This document shows, piece after piece, positions 1-8,700 of a stretch of 64,000 nt of DNA; position 1 is the first letter of the stretch; each line of letters begins with the position of its first letter. Location of the stretch: NCBI GenBank assembly GCA_945787635.1, contig CALZIK010000193.1:24875-88874 (forward strand), written 5' to 3'. The notes under the pieces were generated by a model. That model was not told the origin of the DNA. It made no database searches and saw only the letters and a list, made by a program, of their open reading frames with translations. The position numbers and the translations under genes were made by a program. This DNA comes from Thermoanaerobaculia bacterium (lineage in GTDB: Bacteria; Acidobacteriota; Thermoanaerobaculia; Multivoradales; JAHEKO01).

Positions 1-594
1 GCCCAGTCCCTGGACAGCATCGACCACGAGAAGCGCGTCGCGTGACCAACATAGCCGGGCGATGGCGGCGAGATCGACTCGATATCCGGTTGAATACTGC
101 ACCCAGGAAAGCGCCACCACCCGGGTGCGTGAGCTCATCGCGCGCTCGATCGCTTCAACCCGGACCTGCCCTTCGACCTCGGGCACTCGGCGCACGTCAA
201 CGCCTCGGTCGGCCAGGCCAAGCCAGGGGTAGATGTTTGCCGGAAACTCGCTCTCGGCGGTCACGACATTGTCGCCATCCTCCCAGACGAGTCCTTCCGC
301 GATGAAGGACAGGCCGGTCGAGGTGTTGGGAACGAAGGCAACCTCGTGGGGATGACGCGCGCCGAGTAGACGAGCCGCGGACGCCCTGACCCGATCGCAA
401 GCGGCCAGGCGCTCCTCCCAGATCCGATCCGAGCCCGCAGCGGCCTCGCGAAGCGCCCGATCGACCGCCGAGATGACCCGGAAGGGCAGCGGCGAAACCG
501 AGGCGTGATTGAGATAGACAACATAGGCGGGGAGCGAAAACTCGCTTCGCCAGCGTTCGATCTCCCGCGTCTCCAAGAGGCTCTCCGACTGCAT
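1..594 (-). CDS. Class V aminotransferase-fold PLP enzyme, C-terminus beyond window
   Basis: The leftward frame from ATG at 594 stays open to base 1, giving 198 residues of a protein cut by the window edge. Residues 27-37 (YLNHASVSPLP) and a TSTGLSF block near residue 88 resemble the N-terminal part of class V aminotransferases such as isopenicillin N epimerase-like and cysteine desulfurase-like enzymes. Residues 190-198 (VVDAVQGLG) carry the Asp192 and Gln195 expected to contact the PLP ring. The Schiff-base lysine lies outside the window, so activity cannot be judged. The gene is divergent from the dodecin gene and shares a 115-base intergenic region with it. The exact reaction (desulfurase, epimerase or transaminase) is not determined; the fold assignment is fairly sure. 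Confidence 0.82.
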   Translation of the reverse strand, partial: MQSESLLETREIERWRSEFSLPAYVVYLNHASVSPLPFRVISAVDRALREAAAGSDRIWEERLAACDRVRASAARLLGARHPHEVAFVPNTSTGLSFIAEGLVWEDGDNVVTAESEFPANIYPWLGLADRGVDVRRVPEVEGQVRVEAIERAMSSRTRVVALSWVQYSTGYRVDLAAIARLCWSRDALLVVDAVQGLG

Positions 595-709
595 TACTCC
601 TCGAGTCCCTATGCTATATTCGCTAGCCCCGTTGGGAATTCCCTTCGAGCCGAGTTCTTTGGCTCGAAGCCGTCTTTCAGTATCTTTTCACCCCAAAAAG
701 GAGACAACC

Positions 710-913
710 ATGTCCGTAGCCAAGGTAACAGAGATCTCATCCAGCTCGTCGAAGAGCTTCGAGGACGCCATCGAGCAGGGTATCTTGCGTGCCAACAAAA
801 CCCTCGACAAGATCAAGGGCGCTTGGATCAACGAAATGAAGGTCAATGTCGACGACGGCAAGGTCACCGAGTACTGCGTCAACATGAAGGTCACATTCGT
901 CCTCAAGGGCTAG
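710..913 (+). CDS. Dodecin, small flavin-binding dodecameric protein
   Basis: This 67-residue protein matches dodecins, hollow dodecamers that bind and buffer flavins (and CoA in bacterial forms) in the cytosol. The family pattern is visible: SVAKVTEI at the start, a central helix, Trp39 in AWINE (the residue that stacks on the isoalloxazine ring), then VDDGKV and a final NMKVTFVLKG strand. The start is set by AAGGAG at 698-703, six bases before the ATG; an in-frame upstream ATG at 611 lacks such a site. A -10-like TATATT lies at 615-620. The usual YRV near the C-terminus reads YCV here. A strong terminator follows at 941. Confidence 0.93.
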   Translation: MSVAKVTEISSSSSKSFEDAIEQGILRANKTLDKIKGAWINEMKVNVDDGKVTEYCVNMKVTFVLKG

Positions 914-940
914 AACGAGGCGACAGCTTTCGATCGCAGG

Positions 941-970
941 GGGAGGCCGAGGGGCCTCCCTTTGTTCTTT
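941..970 (+). terminator. Rho-independent terminator after dodecin
   Basis: A perfect 8-bp stem (GGGAGGCC at 941-948 with GGCCTCCC at 953-960) encloses a GAGG loop and is followed by TTTGTTCTTT. The T-rich tail is on the plus strand only, so it ends the dodecin transcript rather than the convergent pckA transcript. Confidence 0.85.
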
Positions 971-1013
971 GGTACTCGAGAACCGAGGCTTCGAAAACCG
1001 GTCGGGAGAGGAC

Positions 1014-2630
1014 CTAGGAAGGGTGCCCCCGAGGCGCAGCCACGCGCACGTTCTCGGACACACCGTCGGCGTAGTCCTTGAAATTCTCGATGAACATGCG
1101 CGCTAGACCGGCGGCCTTGGCATCGTAGTCGTCCCCATCGGCCCAGGTCGAACGTGGATCGAGCAGCTCGCTCGGAACGCCTTCGATCGACAGGGGCACC
1201 TCCATTCCGAAAACCGGATCGCGGCGATACTCGGCTTCCGAAAGCTCGCCGCGAAGGGCGGCGCGCACCATCCGGCGAGTGTAGCGAAGCTTGATGCGCT
1301 CACCGACTCCATAGGGGCCACCGCTCCAACCGGTGTTGACCAGCCAGACCGCAGCCTCGTGTCGCTCGCTCTTCTCGGCCAGCATCTTCGAATAGACGCC
1401 GGGATGCCTGGGCATGAACGGAGCACCAAAACAGGCGCTGAAGGTCGCCTTGGGCTCGGTCACGCCCCGTTCGGTGCCGGCCACTTTGGCGGTGTAGCCC
1501 GAGAGAAAGTGGTACTGGGCCTGCGCCGCGGTCAGGCGGCTGATCGGCGGCAGCACGCCGAAGGCGTCGGCGGTCAAGAAGACCACGTTCTTCGGGTGCC
1601 CGCAAAGGCCGTCGAGATCGACGTTGTCCAGATGCGACAGAGGGTAGCTGCCACGGGTGTTCTCGGTGTGACTCGCGTCGTCCAGGTCCAGGACGCCCGT
1701 GACCGGATCGACCACGACATTCTCGAGCACGGTCCCAAACCTGCGCGTGGTCGCGTAGATCTCGGGCTCACCCTCGGCCGAGAGGCAAATCATCTTGGCG
1801 TAACAACCGCCCTCCATGTTGAACACGCCTCGGTCACTCCAGCCGTGCTCGTCATCGCCGATCAGGGTTCGCTCGGTGTCGGCGGAAATCGTGGTCTTGC
1901 CGGTGCCGCTCAAGCCGAAGAAAAGAGCCACATCGTCCCGGTCCACACCGTAGTTGCACGAGCAGTGCATCGGCAGCACACCCTGCTTCGGCAAGAGGTA
2001 ATTCATGGTCGAGAAGATACTTTTCTTCATCTCGCCGGCATACGCAGATCCTCCTATCAGGACCTGTCGCTCGCTCAAACCGACAACGATGAAGGCGCCG
2101 CTGCGGGTCCCGTGCCGCTCCGGACTGGCCTCGAAGCCGGGCGCCGCAACCACGGTGAACTCGGGCGAGAAGCTCCCCAGGATGGCAGCCTCGTGCTCGC
2201 GCACGAACATGTTCCGCGCAAAGAGATTGTGCCAGGCAAGCTCGTTGATCACCCGTACCTTGAGGCGAAACTCAGGATCCGCTCCGGCGTAGCCGTTGAA
2301 GACGTAAAGGTCCTTGTCTGCAAGGTGTGAAAACAGGTCGCGACGAAGCTGGTCAAAGTGCTTCGCCTCGAACGGAACATTGACCTTGCCCCACCAGATC
2401 TCACCCTCGCTGCTCGGCTCGCGAACCACGAAGCGATCGTTGGGCGAGCGCCCGGTGTGTTGGCCGGTACGGGCGACGATGGGTCCGTCGATAGCGAGCA
2501 CCGCTTCACCTCGCCGAATGGAGTGCTCGTAGAGCTTCGCCGGCGAAAGATTCCAGTAGGCCGTTCCGGAGGTCTCGAGCCCGTGGTCGGCAAGAGTGTG
2601 GCTGCTGACGTCGAGACCCGCGTTTTTCAT
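1014..2630 (-). CDS. pckA: Phosphoenolpyruvate carboxykinase (ATP)
   Basis: This 538-residue protein is the ATP-dependent PEP carboxykinase, which converts oxaloacetate and ATP to PEP and CO2 in gluconeogenesis. The P-loop GLSGTGKTT sits near residue 239 and the metal-binding DDEHGW near residue 259. The substrate motif RSPNDRF near residue 61, the lysine and histidine segments of the active site, and the length all match the family. I start at ATG 2630 because GAGG lies six bases upstream. A TTG codon two residues earlier (2636) would overlap that ribosome site. The gene stands alone, convergent with the dodecin gene. With glutamate dehydrogenase and hutI in the same window it suggests growth on amino acids. 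Confidence 0.97.
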   Translation of the reverse strand: MKNAGLDVSSHTLADHGLETSGTAYWNLSPAKLYEHSIRRGEAVLAIDGPIVARTGQHTGRSPNDRFVVREPSSEGEIWWGKVNVPFEAKHFDQLRRDLFSHLADKDLYVFNGYAGADPEFRLKVRVINELAWHNLFARNMFVREHEAAILGSFSPEFTVVAAPGFEASPERHGTRSGAFIVVGLSERQVLIGGSAYAGEMKKSIFSTMNYLLPKQGVLPMHCSCNYGVDRDDVALFFGLSGTGKTTISADTERTLIGDDEHGWSDRGVFNMEGGCYAKMICLSAEGEPEIYATTRRFGTVLENVVVDPVTGVLDLDDASHTENTRGSYPLSHLDNVDLDGLCGHPKNVVFLTADAFGVLPPISRLTAAQAQYHFLSGYTAKVAGTERGVTEPKATFSACFGAPFMPRHPGVYSKMLAEKSERHEAAVWLVNTGWSGGPYGVGERIKLRYTRRMVRAALRGELSEAEYRRDPVFGMEVPLSIEGVPSELLDPRSTWADGDDYDAKAAGLARMFIENFKDYADGVSENVRVAAPRGHPS

Positions 2631-2746
2631 GAACAACCTCGTGTCTTGATGCTGAAAGAAACAGGCGCTCCCGCTCTCAACCGGAGAAAAACAGTCTAGC
2701 GCCGACCGCGGGGTGGCTCAACCACAGGGACCCGAGGCCGACCTGC

Positions 2747-4042
2747 TCACTCGGCGCTAAGGTAGTCCAGCACCACGTTCGCCATGGCGCGGATGCCGAC
2801 TTCGAGGGCCGAATCGTCAGCGCGAAAGTCGGGGGTGTGGAGGCCTCCCGAGACCGTTCCGGGCGCAACCACTCCCAACCGGAAGTAGAACCCCGGAACC
2901 TCGTTGGCGAAGAACGCGAAATCCTCTCCGCCCATGGTGGGATCGGCGTCGAGGACCCGATCGGCTCCCGCCACCCTCACCAGGCTCGGCCGAACCCGGC
3001 GAGCGAGCTCGGGATCGTTGATCGTCGCCGGCGCGTTGTTGCGGTACTGCACGATCTCGTAGGACCCACCGCCCGCACGGGTGACGCCGTCGAGGATTTC
3101 TTCCATCCGGCGCTTGACCTCTTCGCGAGTCTCGCCGCTGAAGGTGCGCACCGTGCCTTCGAGGTGCACCTCTCCGGGAATGATGTTGAAGCGCTCGCCG
3201 CCGCGAAGAATCCCCACCGTCACCACACTGGGTTCGAGCGGCGAGAGGTTGCGTGACCGGATGGTCTGAAAGGCCTCGACCGCTTGTGCCGCCATCACGA
3301 TCGGATCGCGTCCCAGGTGCGGATAGGCGCCATGGGACTGCTTGCCGCGAACCTTGACCACGAAGTGATCGACCGAAGCCATCGTCGGGCCCGCCGCCCA
3401 GCCCACCGTTCCGACCTCGAGCGGCCAGGCGTGGAGACCGAAGATCGCCTCGGGAGTCGGCGCCTCGAAGGCGCCTTCGCGGAGCATGAGGCTGGCGCCG
3501 CCCTCCTCGCCGGGCGGCGGCCCCTCCTCGGCTGGCTGAAAGATAAACTTCACGGTACCCGGAAGCTGCTCGCGCAATCCGGCGAGGGCCTTGGCGACGC
3601 CCAGCACCACCGACATGTGGATGTCGTGGCCGCATGCGTGCGCCACGCCGACTTGCTTGCCGAGGAATTCGGTTCGGCGGGTCGACTTGAAGGACAAGTT
3701 CGTCTCCTCGACCACCGGCAGCGCGTCCATGTCGGCTCGCACTGCCACGATCGGCCCGGGTCTGCCTCCCACCAGTGTGGCGATAACGCCGGTGATCGCG
3801 ACCTCCTCCCGGACCTCGAGCCCGAGCTCCCTGAGCTGCCCCGCCAGAAACGCCGCCGTCTCGAACTCCTGATTGCCAAGCTCTGGATTGCGATGAAGAT
3901 GATGCCTGATCTCTACTATGCCCGGCAGGAGATCGGCGATCCGTGCGTCCAGGCCGTCGGAAGCTGTCGCGGCCGAAACCGCCGGAGGCACGGTCGCCGC
4001 GAGAAGGCAGACGAAAGCGAATCGGAAGGACTTCATCGACAT
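2747..4042 (-). CDS. Secreted M20D-family amidohydrolase/peptidase
   Basis: The 431-residue protein belongs to the M20D metallohydrolases (N-acyl-amino-acid and hippurate hydrolases, IAA-amino-acid hydrolases). Metal-binding elements are HACGHDIH at 135-142, EEG at 172-174, GLH at 202-204 and a C-terminal LHTPDF. The small dimerisation domain lies between GLHAWP and the last block. A hydrophobic leader (VCLLAATVPPAVSAA) predicts export to the periplasm, whereas many relatives are cytosolic. It probably trims N-acylated amino acids or peptides, but the natural substrate cannot be read from the sequence. It is divergent from the Rossmann-type gene at 4171, with about 130 bases between them for promoters. 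Confidence 0.9.
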   Translation of the reverse strand: MSMKSFRFAFVCLLAATVPPAVSAATASDGLDARIADLLPGIVEIRHHLHRNPELGNQEFETAAFLAGQLRELGLEVREEVAITGVIATLVGGRPGPIVAVRADMDALPVVEETNLSFKSTRRTEFLGKQVGVAHACGHDIHMSVVLGVAKALAGLREQLPGTVKFIFQPAEEGPPPGEEGGASLMLREGAFEAPTPEAIFGLHAWPLEVGTVGWAAGPTMASVDHFVVKVRGKQSHGAYPHLGRDPIVMAAQAVEAFQTIRSRNLSPLEPSVVTVGILRGGERFNIIPGEVHLEGTVRTFSGETREEVKRRMEEILDGVTRAGGGSYEIVQYRNNAPATINDPELARRVRPSLVRVAGADRVLDADPTMGGEDFAFFANEVPGFYFRLGVVAPGTVSGGLHTPDFRADDSALEVGIRAMANVVLDYLSAE

Positions 4043-4170
4043 GGCGATCTCCAGTTTCTCGATCGTTGGGAACGCCAGAGTCTACATGCCGGCACCTCCA
4101 ACGGCGCCCGATCGAACCACCCCTGCGGGTATGAAGTTCGGCGCCGCTTCGCTGCTAAGCTGTCTTGACC

Positions 4171-5799
4171 ATGAACATCGAAGGACGCAAGACTCTCGTT
4201 CTGGGCGGTTACGGCCTGGTCGGTCTCGCCGTCTGCCGTGAGCTCCTGGTACGGCGACCGCATGAGATTCAGATTCACAGTCTCTCCGCGGAGGAAGCGG
4301 AAGAGGCGAGGCAGAGCCTCCTGGCGGAGGCCGGAGAGACCACGATCTCGACATCCAGCGGTGACATCTTCGGCCCCTCCGAGGTCGGCTCCAGAACCAA
4401 CGAGCTCGAAGCGCAGCTCGGTCAACTGCGAGACGAGAGCCTGCCTAGTTACTTGCTCTACCAGCTTCTGGCAGAGAGCCGACCCGACATCGTGATCGAC
4501 TGCGTCAACACCGCGACCGGAATCGCCTACCGGGACGTCTACACCGCCGCCCGAACCGTCCTCGATCAGCGCGACGCCGGCGATCTCACCGACGACGCCG
4601 TCGTCGGGCTCTTGGAGTCCCTGTACATCCCTCGCCTGATCCGGCACATCCAGATCCTCTACCGCGGCATGCAAGATGCGGCGACGTCGGTCTACATCAA
4701 AGTCGGGACCAGCGGTACCGGCGGCATGGGCTTGAACGTTCCCTACACTCACAGCGAAGAGAAACCCAGCCGGGTTCTACTCTCGAAGAGCGCTGTCGCC
4801 GGTGCGCACTCCCTCCTGCTTTTCCTGATGGCACGCACCCCGGAAGCCCCGATCACCAAGGAAATCAAGCCGGCGGCGGCGATCGCCTGGAAGACGATCG
4901 CCCGCGGCCCGATCGCCCGCAAGCGTGAACCTATTCGCATGGTCAAACCGTCGGTCCGCCCTCTCGGTGACACTTTCTCGACCCTCGACCCCAGCGCCGC
5001 CGAACTCACCGACGAGGTTTTGCAGACCGCCTACATCGACACCGGGGAAAACGGCATCTTCAGCCTCGAGGAGTTCGCCCTCCTGACCACGGCCGAGCAG
5101 ATGGAGTTCGTGACACCCGAGGAGATCGCTCAGTACCTGGTCTTCGAGATCGAGGGCGGCAACACCGGCCACGACATCATCAATGCACTCGACAACGCCG
5201 TGCTCGGACCCTCGTACCGCGCCGGTCTGATGCGCCACTGGGCCTTGGAGCGGATGGCCGAGCTCGAAGCTAAGGGTGAAACTCGCAGCGTGGCGTTCGA
5301 AATGCTCGGGCCGCCGCGCAATTCCAAGCTCCTGTTCGAGGCCCACCTCCTGCGCGAGGCCTTCGGCAACATGCTCGCGGTGCGCGACGCGACCGGCGAG
5401 GAAGTCGCGGAGACTCTCGATCGCATGGTCAGGGACCAACCCCGAATCGCCAGCGAGGTGATCTCGGTCGGCCTTCCGATCATTCTGCGCTCCGGCGAGA
5501 TCATGCGCAGCCCCAAGGTCATCGTTCCTTCGAACGCGGACAACGTTCTGCTCACCCCCGCTCTCATAGAGCGATGGGCCAACGAAGGCTGGATCGACCT
5601 GCGCCTGCCCAACTGCGAGCGCTGGATCGCCCGCTTTCACGCGATTCACAACGAGCTCGCCTCGATTCCCGAAGCGGACACTTCGAGCCGCTATCTGCGC
5701 AACCACCGGTTCTGGGACGAGCAAAAGGGAATCCAGCCCGGCAAAATCGTCGGCTGGATCCTCTCAGGCGAAGAAAAGGGCGATCGGGTCAAGCACTAG
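4171..5799 (+). CDS. Uncharacterised protein with N-terminal NAD(P)-binding Rossmann motif
   Basis: I do not recognise a specific family for this 542-residue protein. Residues 8-19 read TLVLGGYGLVGL, a glycine-rich GxxGxxG dinucleotide-binding turn like that of short-chain or extended dehydrogenases. An IVIDCVNTATG stretch near residue 110 resembles the later nucleotide-binding strands. No YxxxK pair typical of classical SDRs is evident. The C-terminal half is rich in charged helices and has no membrane segment or signal peptide, so the protein is probably cytosolic. The start is ATG 4171 rather than the in-frame TTG six bases earlier. It sits upstream of glutamate dehydrogenase in the same direction, 64 bases away, so they may share a transcript. 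An NAD(P)-dependent oxidoreductase or epimerase role is only inferred. Confidence 0.75.
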   Translation: MNIEGRKTLVLGGYGLVGLAVCRELLVRRPHEIQIHSLSAEEAEEARQSLLAEAGETTISTSSGDIFGPSEVGSRTNELEAQLGQLRDESLPSYLLYQLLAESRPDIVIDCVNTATGIAYRDVYTAARTVLDQRDAGDLTDDAVVGLLESLYIPRLIRHIQILYRGMQDAATSVYIKVGTSGTGGMGLNVPYTHSEEKPSRVLLSKSAVAGAHSLLLFLMARTPEAPITKEIKPAAAIAWKTIARGPIARKREPIRMVKPSVRPLGDTFSTLDPSAAELTDEVLQTAYIDTGENGIFSLEEFALLTTAEQMEFVTPEEIAQYLVFEIEGGNTGHDIINALDNAVLGPSYRAGLMRHWALERMAELEAKGETRSVAFEMLGPPRNSKLLFEAHLLREAFGNMLAVRDATGEEVAETLDRMVRDQPRIASEVISVGLPIILRSGEIMRSPKVIVPSNADNVLLTPALIERWANEGWIDLRLPNCERWIARFHAIHNELASIPEADTSSRYLRNHRFWDEQKGIQPGKIVGWILSGEEKGDRVKH

Positions 5800-5850
5800 T
5801 GGCCTGTAACTAGTAGAGCTGGAACGCTGTAAACTGCACCCTCTCGACCA

Positions 5851-5857
5851 GAGGAGG
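5851..5857 (+). promoter_or_regulatory. Strong ribosome-binding site setting the TTG start of glutamate dehydrogenase
   Basis: GAGGAGG ends six bases before TTG 5864. No in-frame ATG lies nearby, so this site fixes the unusual TTG start. Confidence 0.85.
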
Positions 5858-5863
5858 CTCGTC

Positions 5864-7279
5864 TTGAGCAAGCAGTTTCGCTTCTTCGAACAAGTCAACC
5901 GCAGCTTCGATCGGGCAGCCGCTCTCACCAAGCACGATCCGCGCATGCTGGCGCAGATCCGTGAGTGCAACGCGGTCTATCACTTCACTTTCCCGGTCAA
6001 GCGCGACGACGGCTCGATCGAGGTGGTGCACGGATGGCGCGCTGAGCACAGCCATCACAAGCTTCCGACCAAGGGAGGCATTCGCTACAGCTACATGGTG
6101 AGCGAAGACGAGGTCAAGGCTCTGGCCGCGCTGATGACCTACAAGTGCGCGATCGTCGACGCGCCGTTCGGCGGCGCCAAGGGCGGCATCAAGATCACCC
6201 GTCACGAGTACTCGAACGGAGAGCTCGAGCGCATCACCCGTCGATACACCTACGAGCTCAAGAAGAAGAACTTCATCGGTCCGGGCGTCGACGTCCCAGC
6301 GCCCGACTACGGAACCGGAGCCCAGGAGATGGCCTGGATGGCCGACACCTACCAGTCGCTCTCGGCCGGCGAGCTCAACGCTCTGGCCTGCGTCACCGGC
6401 AAGCCCATCGCGCAGGGGGGTATCAGGGGTCGCGAGCAGGCGACCGGCCGCGGCGTCTATTTCGGCATTCGCGAGCTCTGCAACGACGCCGAGGTGATGA
6501 AGCGACTCGGCCTCGAACAAGGCATCGCCGGCAAGCGGGTCGTGGTGCAGGGGCTCGGCAACGTCGGCTTCTACGTCTCCAAGTACATGCAGGAAGCGGG
6601 GGCGGTCTTGGTCGGCCTCGCCGAGTACGAAGGCGCGATCGGCAATCCGGACGGGCTCGATCTCGATTCCGTCGTCAAGCACCGCAAAGACTCGGGTTCG
6701 ATCTTGAACTTCCCCGGCGCGACAGACCTCGAGACTTCGAGCAAGGCGCTCGAGCTCGACTGCGACATCCTGGTGCCGGCGGCTCTGGAAAACCAGGTCA
6801 CCCGTGACAATGCACCCGACGTCAAGGCCAAGATCATCGCCGAGGCCGCTAACGGACCGACCACCGCCGGTGCGGACGAGATCCTCTCCGAGAAGGGCGC
6901 TCTGGTGCTGCCCGACACCTACCTCAACGCCGGCGGCGTTACGGTCTCCTATTTCGAATGGGTCAAGAACCTCTCCCATGTTCGCTTCGGGCGCATGCAG
7001 AAGCGGTTCGAAGAGGGAGCGTTTCATCGAATCGTCGGCGCGATGGAATCGCACACCGGCCGTCTTCTCCCCCTGGAGGAGCGCGCGGAGCTCACCCGCG
7101 GCGCGAGCGAGGAAGATCTGGTCAACTCAGGGCTCGAGGAGACCATGGCCCTTGCCTACCAAACGGTTCGCACGACTCAGAACAGCTACGACGGCAAGGC
7201 CAACTTGCGCGCCGCAGCCTTCATCACCGCGATCAACAAAATCGCGTTGTGTTACGAGGACCTGGGATTCTTTCCTTAA
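5864..7279 (+). CDS. Glutamate dehydrogenase (Glu/Leu/Phe/Val family)
   Basis: The 471-residue enzyme reversibly deaminates glutamate to 2-oxoglutarate and ammonia with NAD(P). Visible elements are KGGIRY (70-75), Lys94, the catalytic lysine in PFGGAKGGI (Lys106), the catalytic Asp148 in PAPDYGT, and the dinucleotide motif GLGNVG (230-235). The length is slightly longer than the hexameric 420-450 residue enzymes, owing to a C-terminal extension around residues 390-430. Leucine or phenylalanine dehydrogenases share the fold, but the lysine pair and context favour glutamate. The start is TTG with a GAGGAGG site. It probably works with hutI (histidine to glutamate) and pckA in amino-acid catabolism. 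Confidence 0.93.
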   Translation: MSKQFRFFEQVNRSFDRAAALTKHDPRMLAQIRECNAVYHFTFPVKRDDGSIEVVHGWRAEHSHHKLPTKGGIRYSYMVSEDEVKALAALMTYKCAIVDAPFGGAKGGIKITRHEYSNGELERITRRYTYELKKKNFIGPGVDVPAPDYGTGAQEMAWMADTYQSLSAGELNALACVTGKPIAQGGIRGREQATGRGVYFGIRELCNDAEVMKRLGLEQGIAGKRVVVQGLGNVGFYVSKYMQEAGAVLVGLAEYEGAIGNPDGLDLDSVVKHRKDSGSILNFPGATDLETSSKALELDCDILVPAALENQVTRDNAPDVKAKIIAEAANGPTTAGADEILSEKGALVLPDTYLNAGGVTVSYFEWVKNLSHVRFGRMQKRFEEGAFHRIVGAMESHTGRLLPLEERAELTRGASEEDLVNSGLEETMALAYQTVRTTQNSYDGKANLRAAAFITAINKIALCYEDLGFFP

Positions 7280-7324
7280 ACTCGTGGCGGGTCGAACGCC
7301 TCGTTTTTCCTCGTGGCGTTGTAG

Positions 7325-7346
7325 CGGTCGACGTCTCTGTCGACCG
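7325..7346. repeat. Inverted repeat after glutamate dehydrogenase
   Basis: CGGTCGAC at 7325-7332 pairs perfectly with GTCGACCG at 7339-7346 across a six-base loop. There is no T-run, so it may be a Rho-independent-like pause or RNA-stabilising hairpin rather than a full terminator. The rest of the 226-base gap up to 7505 shows nothing else I can name. Confidence 0.5.
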
Positions 7347-7505
7347 TCTGGCGATCGAAGCTCTGGGGTTCTCGCTCGGCGGACCTCGCTCGTAAGAGGC
7401 ACACGGCCGGCCTTTCAGGCACAGCACCGCCTCGTCGACCGGTCTACTTGAGGCAGCAGGAAAGAAACCCGAGTCCTCTGAGGGTGGGTACTCGAGGGAG
7501 GTGGG

Positions 7506-8609
7506 CTACGCCGCCCAGTCCTTGAGGCGAACAGGTTGCCGTTTCGCGCCCCACGAGCCCGGAGTCGCTTCGAATCGACCCGGCAACAGCGTCGAGCATT
7601 CGGCGCAGCGGCCCTCGTCGTCCAGGTTCCAGGCGGTCATGACGTACCAGTCGCGGCCGATCACGAGAGCGCCGCAGGCGTGGCAGTAGGTCGAACCGCC
7701 CTTCTGGTCGTGAACGTTGCCGGTGTAGACGTATCGCAAGCCGTTCGCGAGCGCTATCTCCCGGGCGCGCGCCAAAGTCGCCGGGGGTGTCGGTGGCCGG
7801 TCCATCATCTTGAAGTCGGGGTGAAACGCGGTGAAATGATGGGGAACGTCGGGGCCGAGCTCGTGAGCTACCCAGCGGGTCATTTCTCCGATCTCGGAGT
7901 CGGAGTCGTTCTCACCAGGGATCAGGAGCGTCGTGATCTCGAACCACACGTCGGTCTCGTGCTTGAGATAGACCAAGGTTTCGAGCACGGTTTCGAGCTC
8001 GCCGCCGCAGACGTTGCGGTAGAAGCGGTCCGTGAACGCCTTGAGATCGACGTTCGCAGCGTCCATTCCGGCGTAGAACTCCCGCCGCGGCTCCGGGCAG
8101 ATCTCTCCGGCGGTCACCGCGACGGTCTTGACTCCTTGCGCTCGGCACGCGGCCGCCACGTCGAGCGCGTACTCCATGAAGATCACCGGATCGTTGTAGG
8201 TGAACGCGACGCTCCGGCAGCCCAGGCCCTCGGCGGCTCTCGCAATCGTCTCCGGCGACGCCTGATCGGCCAACGTGTCGATCTCGCGTGACTTCGAGAT
8301 GTCCCAGTTCTGGCAGAACTTGCAGAAGAGGTTGCAGCCCGCGGTCCCGAAAGAGAGCACGGGCGTACCAGGCAGGAAATGATTGAGTGGCTTCTTTTCG
8401 ATCGGATCGACGCAAAAGCCGCTCGACCGGCCGTAGGTCGCCAGTACGATGCGGTCGTCCTGCCTGCCGCGCACAAAGCAGAGTCCGCGCTGCCCCTCGC
8501 GGAGCTTGCAGAACCGCGGGCACAGGTCGCACTGGACGCGGCCGTCGTCGAGCGCGTGCCAGTATTTGGTCGCAACGACGCTGGGATCGCGCGGAATCGG
8601 TACGTCCAT
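7506..8609 (-). CDS. amrS: AmmeMemoRadiSam-system radical SAM enzyme
   Basis: This 367-residue protein has the architecture of AmrS, a pyruvate-formate-lyase-activase-like radical SAM enzyme found with MEMO1 and AMMECR1 domain proteins. An N-terminal cysteine cluster (Cys27, 30, 34, 44) precedes the radical SAM triad Cys92/Cys96/Cys99 in GCNLFCKFCQNW. Cysteine pairs (YCHACG, RCAEC) close the protein and suggest further metal binding. GGAGG lies just upstream of the ATG. The usual MEMO and AMMECR1 partners are absent from this window, so the gene is an orphan here. The family's reaction is not well established, so I give no substrate. Confidence 0.88.
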   Translation of the reverse strand: MDVPIPRDPSVVATKYWHALDDGRVQCDLCPRFCKLREGQRGLCFVRGRQDDRIVLATYGRSSGFCVDPIEKKPLNHFLPGTPVLSFGTAGCNLFCKFCQNWDISKSREIDTLADQASPETIARAAEGLGCRSVAFTYNDPVIFMEYALDVAAACRAQGVKTVAVTAGEICPEPRREFYAGMDAANVDLKAFTDRFYRNVCGGELETVLETLVYLKHETDVWFEITTLLIPGENDSDSEIGEMTRWVAHELGPDVPHHFTAFHPDFKMMDRPPTPPATLARAREIALANGLRYVYTGNVHDQKGGSTYCHACGALVIGRDWYVMTAWNLDDEGRCAECSTLLPGRFEATPGSWGAKRQPVRLKDWAA

Positions 8610-8648
8610 GGAGCCTCCGCCGAATGAAGCTTACACCCACACGAGAAG

Positions 8649-8674
8649 ACGGCGGTGGCCGCGGCCACCGCCGT
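8649..8674. repeat. 26-bp perfect palindrome between amrS and the nuclease gene
   Basis: The 12-base arm ACGGCGGTGGCC (8649-8660) and its exact complement (8663-8674) flank a GC dinucleotide, making a fully self-complementary 26-mer. It lies 27 bases past the nuclease stop codon in the direction of transcription. It is followed on the minus strand by CTTCTCGT, so a terminator or attenuator between the two leftward genes is likely. A DNA-binding dimer site is the alternative. Confidence 0.7.
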
Positions 8675-8700
8675 TTCGAGGTTATTGAGAAATCAGGTAG

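Noticed and set aside
5810..7054. A 414-codon leftward frame opposite glutamate dehydrogenase
   Set aside because: It mirrors a certain housekeeping gene and shows no conserved motif or ribosome site.
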